From: Alphaproteobacteria bacterium
Lineage (GTDB): Bacteria; Pseudomonadota; Alphaproteobacteria; ATCC43930; CGMCC-115725
Length of the DNA: 64,000 bases
Assembly: GCA_028871455.1 (NCBI GenBank)
Contig: JAGWNF010000008.1
Location: 1-64,000 of the forward strand
Direction: 5' to 3'
This document shows, in pieces, positions 17,487 to 25,133 of the stretch. The position numbers and the translations under genes are program-made. Below the pieces are notes generated by a model that saw only the letters and a program-made list of their open reading frames with translations, was not told the origin of the DNA and searched no databases. Position 1 is the stretch's first letter. Each line of letters begins with the position of its first letter.

Positions 17487-17554
17487 CTCCCATTTCGGTC
17501 GCCGATAACGACGCCTCTCGCGGCCAAACCAGCCTGGGTTTTCCCGCGCTAATA

Positions 17555-17562
17555 TGTATACA
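17555..17562 (-). promoter_or_regulatory. TGTATACA palindrome upstream of the TiaS-like operon
   Basis: A perfect 8-base palindrome in an A+T-rich stretch with TATAAT-like sequence nearby, 69 bases before the first gene of the TiaS-like/TonB operon. The core GTATAC resembles operators of FadR-type GntR regulators. No such regulator is encoded in the window, so this is a weak candidate. Confidence 0.25.
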
Positions 17563-17685
17563 AATCGAGATATTATAAAAGCCGTAATATCTGCGGTAAT
17601 TTGCTGCTATATGCAGTAGCACGAATGCGTTGCAAAACGCGGCATGCGCATTTCCGCTGGCAACAAACCGCGGCGTGGGAGCGGC

Positions 17686-17718
17686 AAAAAACCCGCCGGA
17701 AATCTCGCGGCGGGTTTT
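17686..17718 (-). terminator. rho-independent terminator after the glycine-zipper lipoprotein gene
   Basis: AAAACCCGCCG (left) pairs with CGGCGGGTTTT (right) around a loop of nine bases. On the minus strand the stem runs into six T residues. It lies directly behind the stop codon at 17736. Confidence 0.85.
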
Positions 17719-17735
17719 CGGGAAGGCGCCGGCGC

Positions 17736-18227
17736 TCAGCGCGGCGGAGGTGGATAGTTGGGCGGCGGCGGCGGCGCGTAGCCCGGCGGCTGCGATGACG
17801 CCGATGGCGCCATCTGATAGCCCGGCACCTGGTTGCCCTTCGAGTACATGCACTGCTCGTAGGCGATGTTGTAGCGCTGCTGGATCGAGAGATTCGCGTT
17901 TTGCGACTGGCTCGTGCCATAGAGCGTACCGGCGCCGGCGCCGCCGGCGGCGCCGATCGCCGCGCCGCGGCCGCCGCCGATCGCCGCGCCGAGGCCGGCG
18001 CCAAGCACCGTGCCGACCGCGGCCGCGCCGAGCGCCTGGTTGTTCGCGGCCTGCGCCGAGCCCGCAACCTGCTGGTCAGCGTAGTTCTTGCAGATGATCT
18101 GGTCGTCCTGGAACTGCGAGAACGGCTTGTTGGGCGCGGGCATGACCGCGACGCTCGGTCCCATCGGATGCGAGGCACAGGCCGAAAGCGCGGTCAAGGC
18201 GATGACACTGAGGGCGGTGGATTTCAT
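17736..18227 (-). CDS. glycine-zipper outer-membrane lipoprotein
   Basis: About 163 residues. A lipoprotein signal ends in Leu-Thr-Ala-Leu-Ser-Ala-Cys near residue 17. A soluble stretch with Cys-Lys-Asn-Tyr-Ala is followed by a glycine zipper (residues about 65-105, repeating Gly-Ala-Gly-Leu-Gly-Ala-Ala-Ile-Gly-Gly-Gly) and a Pro-rich tail (Pro-Pro-Pro-Pro-Pro-Asn-Tyr). Such YMGG-type zippers are common in small envelope lipoproteins and often insert in membranes. ATG 18227 is chosen; a start three codons earlier is possible. Its own terminator lies behind it. Confidence 0.8.
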   Translation of the reverse strand: MKSTALSVIALTALSACASHPMGPSVAVMPAPNKPFSQFQDDQIICKNYADQQVAGSAQAANNQALGAAAVGTVLGAGLGAAIGGGRGAAIGAAGGAGAGTLYGTSQSQNANLSIQQRYNIAYEQCMYSKGNQVPGYQMAPSASSQPPGYAPPPPPNYPPPPR

Positions 18228-18275
18228 CAGGCGCACGGCAATTCTCCTCTGGAGCTCGGGATTTCTTGTCGTTGC

Positions 18276-18620
18276 TTACTGCGGCTTGGCCGGCACTTGA
18301 CGCCAGCCGCGGCCGCAGTTGGTAACGTACGGATAGTAACCCTTGGGATTGTCGCAATAGTACCAGGTCTGTGCCTGCGGCTCGAGCGTGGACGGCGCCG
18401 GCGGCGTCGCATAGACCACGGGCGGTGGCGCATAATAATAGGGCGGCGGGTAATACACCACCGGCGGCGGCGGATAATAGTAGTACGGGCCCCACCACGG
18501 ACCGACGCCGACATGCACGAAGACGCGCGCCGAAGCCGGCGACGGCGCCAGTGCCAATCCGGTGCCGAGCGCCAAGACGCCCAACGCCAGAGCGGATTTG
18601 AGCCCGAATCGCTTCAGCAT
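18276..18620 (-). CDS. secreted Tyr/Pro-rich protein of unknown function
   Basis: About 114 residues. A clear Sec signal peptide ends near Pro-Ala-Ser-Ala-Arg. The mature part has Trp-Trp-Gly-Pro-Tyr-Tyr-Tyr-Tyr and several Pro-Pro-Val-Val-Tyr-Tyr repeats, and ends in a conserved-looking Trp-Tyr-Tyr-Cys, Gly-Tyr-Tyr-Pro-Tyr-Val and Cys segment. This type of tail is frequent in small proteobacterial envelope proteins. ATG 18620 has GGGAG at seven bases. It may be co-transcribed with the zipper lipoprotein 48 bases downstream. Confidence 0.75.
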   Translation of the reverse strand: MLKRFGLKSALALGVLALGTGLALAPSPASARVFVHVGVGPWWGPYYYYPPPPVVYYPPPYYYAPPPVVYATPPAPSTLEPQAQTWYYCDNPKGYYPYVTNCGRGWRQVPAKPQ

Positions 18621-18729
18621 CGCCCACTCCCTCGCTGCCACGTTGGCGGCGCGCTCCCGCAGGACCCGGAACGCTCCGCCATTATACGTCGGTATTCCAA
18701 TACGTAATTCTACGGCTGAAAACGGTCGC

Positions 18730-19911
18730 TCATCCCTTGCTAGGCGCCAATTTAGGCAAAAGTAGGAAAAATCGGCCGGTGGCCCGCATCGGCCCGGCGC
18801 GCTCCGCGGCCGCCGCTCCGGCGCCCCAGAAGAGATCGGCGCGCAGCGGCCCGGTAATGGCGCCGCCGGTGTCCTGCGCCACCGCGAGCCGCCGCGTCAC
18901 CGTGTCGCCCTGCGCCACGTCGAGCCAGAGCGGCACGCCGAAGGGAATGAATCGTGGATCGATCGCGAGACTGTGATCCGGCGTGAGGGCAACGCCCTCC
19001 GCGCCAACCGGCGCGTCGCCCGGCAGCACGCGGAAGAAGACATAGGACGGATTCTCGTCCATCAGCTTCTTGGCGTCGTCGGGATGGGCGCGCAACCAGG
19101 CCTTGATCGACTGCATCGACACCTGATCGAGCGGCATGGCGCCGTGCGCGACCAGCAGCCGGCCGATCGGCACATAAGGCCGGCCGTTCTGGCCGTCATA
19201 GCCAAGCTCGAGCCAGCGTCCGTCGGGCAGGTGCACGCGGCCCGAGCCCTGGATCTGGAGGAAGAACAGCTCGATCGGATCGGCGATATAGGCCAGCGCG
19301 AGGCGGTCGCGGTCGAGCGCACCGGCTTCGATCTGCGCCCGCGTCCAATACGGCACGAGACGGCCGTCGACCACGCGGCCGGCGATGCGCTGGCCGCGCC
19401 ACGTCGGCCGGAAATCGCCGAGATCGACGCCCACCAGATCGGGCGGTCGCGCCAGGATCGGCACGATGAAGCTTCCATGCACGCGCCGCGCACCGTCGAG
19501 CTCGGGCTCGTAATAGCCGGTGACCAGCGCGGCGGCGCGGCCGTTGTCGGACACGGCGAAGGGCGCGAACTCGCTTTCGAAGAAGCGGCGCGCCGTGGCG
19601 GCATCCGGCTGATGGAGCGCCGCGGCAGCGGCGCAGGGCTGGCGCCAGTCGGCCGGCCGGCCGGCGATGCCGAGCTTCGCATCGGTCGGCAGCTGGGCGA
19701 GCGCGTTGCACGATTGCAGCAGCGCCGGCAGCGCGCCGCTCGGATCGCCGTCGTTCCAGCCCGGCAGCGCGGCGAAAGTCACCGGCGTCAGATCGAGATG
19801 CGGCGGCGGCGGCTTGGCGACGCAGCCGGCGAGTGCCGCCAGCGCGATCAGCGCGGCGACGGCGAACCCCGGCGCTCGCGGCCTGGGGAAATTATTCGGC
19901 CTTGTCTGCAA
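18730..19911 (-). CDS. mltA: membrane-bound lytic murein transglycosylase A
   Basis: Cleaves peptidoglycan glycan strands to 1,6-anhydro products in the periplasm. It has about 393 residues. A lipoprotein signal ends in Leu-Ala-Gly-Cys. The MltA core shows Val-Thr-Gly-Tyr-Tyr-Glu-Pro-Glu and Phe-Leu-Gln-Ile-Gln-Gly-Ser-Gly-Arg-Val. The 3D domain carries the catalytic aspartate, Val-Ala-Gln-Asp-Thr-Gly-Gly-Ala-Ile and Ala-Asp-Leu-Phe-Trp-Gly. The start is uncertain: TTG 19911 gives a good lipoprotein signal and lies 23 bases after the Tim44 gene, while the frame is open to 20013 inside it. Confidence 0.92.
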   Translation of the reverse strand: MQTRPNNFPRPRAPGFAVAALIALAALAGCVAKPPPPHLDLTPVTFAALPGWNDGDPSGALPALLQSCNALAQLPTDAKLGIAGRPADWRQPCAAAAALHQPDAATARRFFESEFAPFAVSDNGRAAALVTGYYEPELDGARRVHGSFIVPILARPPDLVGVDLGDFRPTWRGQRIAGRVVDGRLVPYWTRAQIEAGALDRDRLALAYIADPIELFFLQIQGSGRVHLPDGRWLELGYDGQNGRPYVPIGRLLVAHGAMPLDQVSMQSIKAWLRAHPDDAKKLMDENPSYVFFRVLPGDAPVGAEGVALTPDHSLAIDPRFIPFGVPLWLDVAQGDTVTRRLAVAQDTGGAITGPLRADLFWGAGAAAAERAGPMRATGRFFLLLPKLAPSKG

Positions 19912-19934
19912 AGCCGCGCGTCGCGAATGCCTGT

Positions 19935-20591
19935 TCAGGCCGCGTCCGGCGCTTTGGTCGCGATCAGCGTCCAGTTGGGATCGCGCGACTTGATCGAGCG
20001 CGAGAAGGTCCAATGGTCGACGTGTTCCTCGACCGCGTTGTGCTCGTCGTGCTGGTCCGAGACGAACTTGACCGTGACCAGCGCCGTTGCGCCTTCGACG
20101 GCGCTCTCGTCGATCTCGGCGCTCTTGATGGCGACCAGAGGACTCGGCAGCGTCTTGCCGCCGCGCGACTTGATCGCGCCGACAAAACTCTCGAGCACGT
20201 CGGACGACAGGAGCGGCTTGAGCGCGGCGGCATTGCCGGCGGCGAAGGCATTGACGACGATCTCAAACGCGCCGCGCGCGCCCTTGAGGAATTGTGCCTC
20301 GTCGAACGCCGGGTCGGCCGCCCTGACCGCGCTCACGCCCGGCGTCTTGGCGACGGCTTGCGGCCGGTCAGGCACCGGCGTCGCCTGGCCGTCGATCACC
20401 GGGCCTTGCGCGCCGCCCGGCGCGGCGAACGGCGACGGTCGCGGCGGCGGCGCGGGCCGCGGTGCGAACGGATCAATGCGCTTCTCGGTGCCGGTGCGGC
20501 GGCCGAGCACGCTCCTGAGCCGCAGCAGCAGGTAGCCCGCGATCGCCGCGAAGATGATGATGCCGATGATCTGGGGACTGTCGCCGATCAT
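19935..20591 (-). CDS. Tim44/TimA-family membrane-anchored protein
   Basis: 218 residues from ATG 20591. An N-terminal membrane anchor (residues about 6-24) is followed by a Pro-rich linker and a C-terminal Tim44-like domain. That domain has Phe-Leu-Lys-Gly-Ala-Arg-Gly-Ala-Phe and ends in Asp-His-Trp-Thr-Phe-Ser-Arg and Asp-Pro-Asn-Trp-Thr-Leu-Ile-Ala-Thr. In alphaproteobacteria this gene (TimA) precedes mltA and is divergent from secB, as here. It is related to the mitochondrial import motor subunit Tim44, but its bacterial role is not settled. Confidence 0.9.
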   Translation of the reverse strand: MIGDSPQIIGIIIFAAIAGYLLLRLRSVLGRRTGTEKRIDPFAPRPAPPPRPSPFAAPGGAQGPVIDGQATPVPDRPQAVAKTPGVSAVRAADPAFDEAQFLKGARGAFEIVVNAFAAGNAAALKPLLSSDVLESFVGAIKSRGGKTLPSPLVAIKSAEIDESAVEGATALVTVKFVSDQHDEHNAVEEHVDHWTFSRSIKSRDPNWTLIATKAPDAA

Positions 20592-20706
20592 GGCAGGTAG
20601 ATAGGCCCGCCGCCGCAAAAGGGCAAGGTTGGCGGTTGTACGGTCCGGAGATCCATGCTAGCGAGCGCCATCAGGCGGATAACGCGAATTTCAGGCGGGG
20701 CAGACG

Positions 20707-21201
20707 ATGGCCGACAAGGACAACGGCGCGGAAGGCGGCGCGGCTGCCGCGGACGCGGCTCCGTCGAATCGCGCGCTCATCATCAACGCGCAGTACATCA
20801 AGGATCTGTCGTTCGAGAACCCGCGCGCGCCGACGAGCCTGTTACAACCGCAGCAGCCCGACCTCCAGGTCAATGTGGACGTGCGCGCCGGCGCCCTCGG
20901 CGGCGAACGCTACGAGGTCGTGCTCGTCATCCACGCACGCGCCACGGCGCAGAACGAGACGCTGTTCGTCATCGAGCTCGCCTACGGCGCGGCGGTGACG
21001 CTGAGCAACGTGCCGCAGGAGCACATGCCCGAGGCGCTCCTGGTCGAGACGCCACGCATGCTGTTCCCCTTCGCGCGCGCCATCGTCGCCGACGCGACAC
21101 GTGACGGCGGCTTTCCGCCGGTTTTCCTGCAGCCGATCAATTTCGCCGAACTTCTGAAGCGCCAAGCCGCCCAAGCGCAGGCGCCCGCCGCGAACGCTTA
21201 A
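20707..21201 (+). CDS. secB: protein-export chaperone SecB
   Basis: Tetrameric cytosolic chaperone that keeps precursors unfolded and hands them to SecA. It has 164 residues. Tyr-Ile-Lys-Asp-Leu-Ser-Phe-Glu-Asn-Pro near residues 28-37 and Pro-Pro-Val-Phe-Leu-Gln-Pro-Ile-Asn-Phe near the C-terminus are diagnostic. The N-terminal 20 residues are Ala/Asp-rich. Conserved neighbour of Tim44 and dnaQ in alphaproteobacteria. Confidence 0.96.
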   Translation: MADKDNGAEGGAAAADAAPSNRALIINAQYIKDLSFENPRAPTSLLQPQQPDLQVNVDVRAGALGGERYEVVLVIHARATAQNETLFVIELAYGAAVTLSNVPQEHMPEALLVETPRMLFPFARAIVADATRDGGFPPVFLQPINFAELLKRQAAQAQAPAANA

Positions 21202-21208
21202 CCCAAGC

Positions 21209-21877
21209 CTAAGCCTGCCAGATCGGCGATTTGAGCCGGGCGAGCAGGGCGCCATGCGCTGCCAGCTCGTCGGCGCTCGCCACGTGCGGCCGCGCCGCGC
21301 GCGCCGGCCGCTCGACCGCCGCGCGGATCGCGCCGCCTGCCGCCAGCGCGCCGAGATCGAGCGCCGATTGCCGTCCACCGACCAGCTCGAGATAGACCTG
21401 GGCCAGCAGCTCGCAGTCGAGCTTGGCGCCATGCTTGTCGCGCGCCGAGAGATCGATGGCGAAGCGGCGGCAGAGCGCGTCGAGGCTGGCCGGCGCGCCG
21501 GGAAAGCGCTTGCGCGCCAGCTCGAGCGTGTCGACCACGGCGACGGCGAGCGGTGGCTGCTCGAGGCGCTTCAATTCGGCATTGACGAAGGCGAGGTCGA
21601 AGCCGGCGTTGTGCGCGACGATCTGCGCCTCGGCAACGAAGGCAAGGAACTCGGTCGCGATCGCGGCGAAGGGCGGGTGGCGCTTCAGGAATTCGTCGCC
21701 CAGGCCGTGCACCGCCTCGGCCGCAGCGCTCATCTCGCGCTCGGGGTTGATATAGCGGTGGAAAGCCTTGCCAGTCGGCAGATGATTGTTGAGCTCGATG
21801 CAGGCGATCTCGACGATGCGGTCGCCACCGGCCGGGTCGAGGCCGGTGGTCTCGGTGTCGAGGACGATCTCGCGCAT
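21209..21877 (-). CDS. dnaQ: DNA polymerase III epsilon subunit (proofreading exonuclease)
   Basis: 3'-5' exonuclease of the replicative polymerase. It has 222 residues. Exo I is Val-Leu-Asp-Thr-Glu-Thr-Thr-Gly (Asp7 and Glu9), Exo II is His-Asn-Ala-Gly-Phe-Asp and Exo III has Cys-Arg-Arg-Phe-Ala-Ile-Asp followed by His-Gly-Ala-Lys-Leu-Asp. The C-terminal part that binds the alpha subunit is short. It lies six bases behind coaE in the same direction and is convergent with secB. Confidence 0.95.
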   Translation of the reverse strand: MREIVLDTETTGLDPAGGDRIVEIACIELNNHLPTGKAFHRYINPEREMSAAAEAVHGLGDEFLKRHPPFAAIATEFLAFVAEAQIVAHNAGFDLAFVNAELKRLEQPPLAVAVVDTLELARKRFPGAPASLDALCRRFAIDLSARDKHGAKLDCELLAQVYLELVGGRQSALDLGALAAGGAIRAAVERPARAARPHVASADELAAHGALLARLKSPIWQA

Positions 21878-21883
21878 CGCCGC

Positions 21884-22501
21884 TCAGTCTGACGCGTCGG
21901 ATTCGTCGCCGCAAGCCGGATCGATCGTCGCCACGACGCGCGCCAGCGCGCGGCGCGTCGCGGCGCGGCCCAATCCCGACGGCACCGCGAAATCGGCGCG
22001 CGCACGCTTGACCCGGTCGGGCAGCTGCTGCGCCCGGATGGCGCGGAAGCGCTTCTCGTCCATGCCGGGCCGCCGGAGGACCCGCGCGCGCTGCACTGCC
22101 GCCGGCGCCCAGACCACGACCACGGCGTCGCAACGCCGCGCACCGCCGGTTTCGTAGAGGAGCGGAATGTCGAGTACGACGCGGCGCACGCGGCGACCGC
22201 GCATCCGACGCAGGAAGATCTTCTCCTCCCGCCGCACCAGCGGATGAAGGATGGCCTCGAGCCGCTTCAACTGCTTGGGCTTGCCGAAGACCAGCTTGCC
22301 GAGCTTCGGCCGCGAGATGCCCTTGCCGGATTTCGCGGTCGGAAAGGCACGCACCACCGCCTTGACCGCCGCGCCGCCCGGCGCCAGCAGCGCATGCACC
22401 GCGCGGTCGGCGTCGTAGACCGGCACGCCAAGCTCGCGGAAGATCGCCGCCGCCGTGCTCTTGCCCATGCCGATGCCGCCGGTGAGGCCGAGGATCTTCA
22501 T
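21884..22501 (-). CDS. coaE: dephospho-CoA kinase
   Basis: Last step of coenzyme A synthesis. It has 205 residues. The P-loop Gly-Leu-Thr-Gly-Gly-Ile-Gly-Met-Gly-Lys-Ser-Thr is at residues 5-16, Val-Tyr-Asp-Ala-Asp is the substrate site, and Asp-Ile-Pro-Leu-Leu-Tyr-Glu-Thr is the lid signature. The sequence is richer in Arg and Lys than usual between residues 65 and 110. ATG 22501 overlaps the aroE stop by 4 bases. Confidence 0.95.
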   Translation of the reverse strand: MKILGLTGGIGMGKSTAAAIFRELGVPVYDADRAVHALLAPGGAAVKAVVRAFPTAKSGKGISRPKLGKLVFGKPKQLKRLEAILHPLVRREEKIFLRRMRGRRVRRVVLDIPLLYETGGARRCDAVVVVWAPAAVQRARVLRRPGMDEKRFRAIRAQQLPDRVKRARADFAVPSGLGRAATRRALARVVATIDPACGDESDASD

Positions 22502-23328
22502 GTTTGCGCCATCGCCGCCAGCACGGCCGCGCGCAGCGCCGGTGTTACGTCGGGCATGACGCCGAACCACAGCTTGAAGCCGGGCCGGCCCTGATGCAGC
22601 AGCATGCCGAGACCGTCGACGACGCGGTTGCCGCGCGCTTTGGCGGCTTTCAGCAGTGGCGTTTCGAGGGGCGCGTAGACGATGTCATTGACCAGAGCGG
22701 TCTTCGGCAGGCGCGCCAAATCGATCTCGAGCGGCGGATTTCCCTTCATGCCCAGGCTGGTGGCGTTGACCAGCAGCGCCGCACCGTCGAGCGCCGCGGC
22801 GTGCCGCTCCCACGACACCGGCTCGACCGCTCCGCCGAGGCTGCGCGCCAGGTTGCGGGCGCGGCCGAGCGAGCGGTTGGCGAGGCGGACCTCCGGCGCG
22901 CCGGCCTCGCTCAGCGCGTCGACGATGGCGCGCGCCGCGCCGCCGGCGCCGAGCACCACCGCCGGCCCCGCCTTGGCATCGAAGCCCGGCGCGCCAGCAC
23001 GCAAATTCTCGAGAAAGCCGAAGCCGTCGGTGTTGTAGCCGGCGAGCCGCCCGCTCTCGACCACGACCGTGTTGACCGCGCCAATGCGGCGGGCGGCAGG
23101 ATCGAGCCGATCGACTAGCTCGATCGCCGCCTCCTTGTGCGGCATCGTCAGGTTACAGCCGCGCCAATCCTCGGCGACGAGTGTCTTGAGCGCCTCGGCC
23201 AGCTTGTCCGGCGGCACCGCGCATTTGACGTAATCGGCGTCGATGCCGTGCTGCTTGAGCCAGTAACCGTGCAGCGCCGGCGACAGCGAATGCGCCACCG
23301 GCCAGCCCATGACGCCGACCTTCATCAT
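22498..23328 (-). CDS. aroE: shikimate dehydrogenase
   Basis: NADPH-dependent reduction of 3-dehydroshikimate in aromatic amino-acid synthesis. It has 276 residues. Gly-Trp-Pro-Val-Ala-His-Ser-Leu-Ser-Pro begins the substrate site, the catalytic Lys is in Leu-Thr-Met-Pro-His-Lys, and Tyr-Asn-Thr-Asp-Gly and the NADP loop Gly-Ala-Gly-Gly-Ala-Ala-Arg-Ala follow. ATG 23328 overlaps the maf stop; a second ATG is the next codon. Part of PPDK regulator-maf-aroE-coaE-dnaQ, in which most junctions overlap. Confidence 0.96.
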   Translation of the reverse strand: MMKVGVMGWPVAHSLSPALHGYWLKQHGIDADYVKCAVPPDKLAEALKTLVAEDWRGCNLTMPHKEAAIELVDRLDPAARRIGAVNTVVVESGRLAGYNTDGFGFLENLRAGAPGFDAKAGPAVVLGAGGAARAIVDALSEAGAPEVRLANRSLGRARNLARSLGGAVEPVSWERHAAALDGAALLVNATSLGMKGNPPLEIDLARLPKTALVNDIVYAPLETPLLKAAKARGNRVVDGLGMLLHQGRPGFKLWFGVMPDVTPALRAAVLAAMAQT

Positions 23329-23927
23329 GCGGTGAGCGCGCCGCTGTCGCGCAGGAAAGCGAGCAGCGGCAGCAGCGGCAGGCCGAGAATGGCAAAGTGG
23401 TCGCCCTCGATCTCGGCCATGAGCTGGATGCCGCGGCCTTCGATCTGGTAGGCGCCGACCGAGCCGAGCGCGGCGTCGCCGGCCGCCGCCAGGTAGTCGT
23501 CGAGGAAGGCGTCGCTGAACCGTCGCATGGTCAGCGCCGGCTCGGCGAGGGTATGCCAAATGGTCGCGCCGTTCTTGACCAGCGCGGCCGCCGTCGGCAG
23601 CACGTGGCGCTTGCCGCGCAAGGCCGCGAGCTGCGCCCGCGCCGCCGCGCGGTCCTTCGGCTTGTCGAACCACGCGCCGTCGCAGACCAGGAGCTGGTCG
23701 GCGCCGAGCACCAGGGCGCCCGGCATGCGCGACGCGATGCGCTGCGCCTTGGCCTCAGCCAGCGCCATGGCGCAGGCGCCGGGATCGCGGCCGCCGGCTT
23801 GGAACGTTGCCTTGACTGTGGTTTCGTCGATATCCGCCGGCTCGATGGTCGGTTTGAGGCCGGCGGCCTTGAGCAGCCGGGCGCGCGTCGGGCTTGCCGA
23901 CGCCAGGACTAGGTCCAGTCGCGTCAT
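23325..23927 (-). CDS. Maf-family nucleoside triphosphate pyrophosphatase
   Basis: House-cleaning nucleotide pyrophosphatase of 200 residues. The start Leu-Val-Leu-Ala-Ser-Ala-Ser-Pro-Thr-Arg-Ala-Arg-Leu-Leu is the Maf signature, and Ala-Asp-Gln-Leu-Leu near residue 76 corresponds to the catalytic Asp motif. Gly-Ala-Tyr-Gln-Ile-Glu-Gly-Arg-Gly matches the C-terminal block of the YceF-like branch, which prefers 7-methyl-GTP. ATG 23927 overlaps the regulator stop in ATGA. Confidence 0.93.
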   Translation of the reverse strand: MTRLDLVLASASPTRARLLKAAGLKPTIEPADIDETTVKATFQAGGRDPGACAMALAEAKAQRIASRMPGALVLGADQLLVCDGAWFDKPKDRAAARAQLAALRGKRHVLPTAAALVKNGATIWHTLAEPALTMRRFSDAFLDDYLAAAGDAALGSVGAYQIEGRGIQLMAEIEGDHFAILGLPLLPLLAFLRDSGALTA

Positions 23928-24745
23928 GCGTCCTCGACGCCGCGTTTCCGCGCCAGCAGCTTGAGCACCGCCGCCGCCGTCTCCTCGATCGAGCGCCGCG
24001 TCACGTCGATCACCGGCCACTGATGCTCGGTGAAGAGCCGACGACCCGCCGCCACTTCCTCGCGCACCGCCTCGATATCGGTGTAGTCGGTGTGATCCTC
24101 CTGCTTGAGCTGCGTCAGGCGGTTGCGGCGGACCTGGATAAGGCGCTCGGGATCGTTGGTCAAGCCTACTACCAGCGGTCGCGTCAGCTTAAACAGCTCG
24201 GGCGGCGCCGCGGTGCCTGGCACCAGCGGCAGGTTCGCCGCCTTGATGCCGCGATTGGCGAGATAGATGCAGGTCGGCGTCTTCGACGTGCGCGAGACCC
24301 CGACCAGGATCACGTCAGCGTCGTTCCAGCCCCAGGCCGACTGGCCGTCATCGTGGTTGAGCGCGAAGGTCATGGCGTCGATGCGCTGGAAATATTCGCT
24401 GTCGAGCGTGTGCTGCTGGCCGGGTAGACCGCGTGCCCGACTGCCCAGATAGGCGCCGAGCGCTGCGATCACCGGATCGAGCACCGGAATTGCCGGTATC
24501 TGAAGCCGTCGGCAGCCATCGACCAGCGGCGCGCGCAGACTTTCGTCCACCAGGGTATAAAGCACGACGCCGGGATTGGCGCCGACGCCGTTGACCACCC
24601 GCTCGATTTGCGCCTTGGTGCGCACCATTGACCAGATGTGCTCGATCGCTTCGCTGTTCTCGAACTGCACCAGGCAGGCGCGCGCAACCGAATGAACGGT
24701 GTCACCGGTCGAGTCCGAGACGAGATGAAGATGGAAGCGCGTCAT
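23924..24745 (-). CDS. pyruvate, phosphate dikinase regulatory protein (DUF299, RP001-type)
   Basis: Bifunctional serine/threonine kinase and phosphorylase that switches PPDK or PEP synthase. It has 273 residues from ATG 24745; an ATG seven codons earlier is possible. Phe-His-Leu-His-Leu-Val-Ser-Asp-Ser-Thr-Gly-Asp-Thr opens the family, and the P-loop-like Gly-Val-Ser-Arg-Thr-Ser-Lys-Thr-Pro-Thr lies near residue 150. In Caulobacter and Rickettsia this gene (RP001) flanks the replication origin opposite hemE, and the same arrangement is seen here. Confidence 0.95.
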   Translation of the reverse strand: MTRFHLHLVSDSTGDTVHSVARACLVQFENSEAIEHIWSMVRTKAQIERVVNGVGANPGVVLYTLVDESLRAPLVDGCRRLQIPAIPVLDPVIAALGAYLGSRARGLPGQQHTLDSEYFQRIDAMTFALNHDDGQSAWGWNDADVILVGVSRTSKTPTCIYLANRGIKAANLPLVPGTAAPPELFKLTRPLVVGLTNDPERLIQVRRNRLTQLKQEDHTDYTDIEAVREEVAAGRRLFTEHQWPVIDVTRRSIEETAAAVLKLLARKRGVEDA

Positions 24746-25133
24746 GTCCACACGACCTGGGGACAAGCATGTGCTGCACTTAGTGCGAAACTGCGCGTGA
24801 CCGATTCACGCGCCCATTGTCGAATTCGGTCCACAAGCGCCACCGCTGCGGATAATTCACGCGACCGGTCTGCGATGCGGTGAAAATTTCGCAGCGCGTT
24901 TTCATTGTCCTTCATATCCCCGGCTTTCATCGTGCGGCCATCACTGTCATGGACGTGGTACAGCGTGCGACATTCCATGATTATGCGCTGGTTATACACG
25001 GTTCGCGCTCCGCGCCGACCCTGCCTGTCATGTCACTGGGGATAGACGACGAACGACTTTAATCCCCCGGTCACCACCTACCAACTTCCTTCACTACCTT
25101 TAGATTCTAAGACGGACAAGGTAAGAGCAAGGC
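24746..25133. other. candidate chromosomal replication origin (oriC) between the PPDK regulator and hemE
   Basis: 388 bases without a convincing gene, between divergent ppdk-regulator and hemE genes, which is the known oriC position in Caulobacter crescentus and Rickettsia prowazekii. DnaA-box-like 9-mers (consensus TTATCCACA): TTATCCGCA on the minus strand at 24847-24855 (8/9), TTATACACG at 24992-25000 (7/9), CTATCCCCA on the minus strand at 25037-25045 (7/9), and ATGTCCACA at 24744-24752 (7/9). The part from about 25050 to 25115 is pyrimidine-rich and could unwind. No box is perfect, so the call rests mainly on synteny. Confidence 0.6.

Noticed and set aside
24742-24999. 85-residue minus-strand frame whose TGA overlaps the PPDK-regulator start (ATGA)
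   Set aside because: It looks coupled, but it has no family resemblance and no ribosome site that I can see, and it covers DnaA-box-like sequences in the expected oriC. A short chance frame is more likely.
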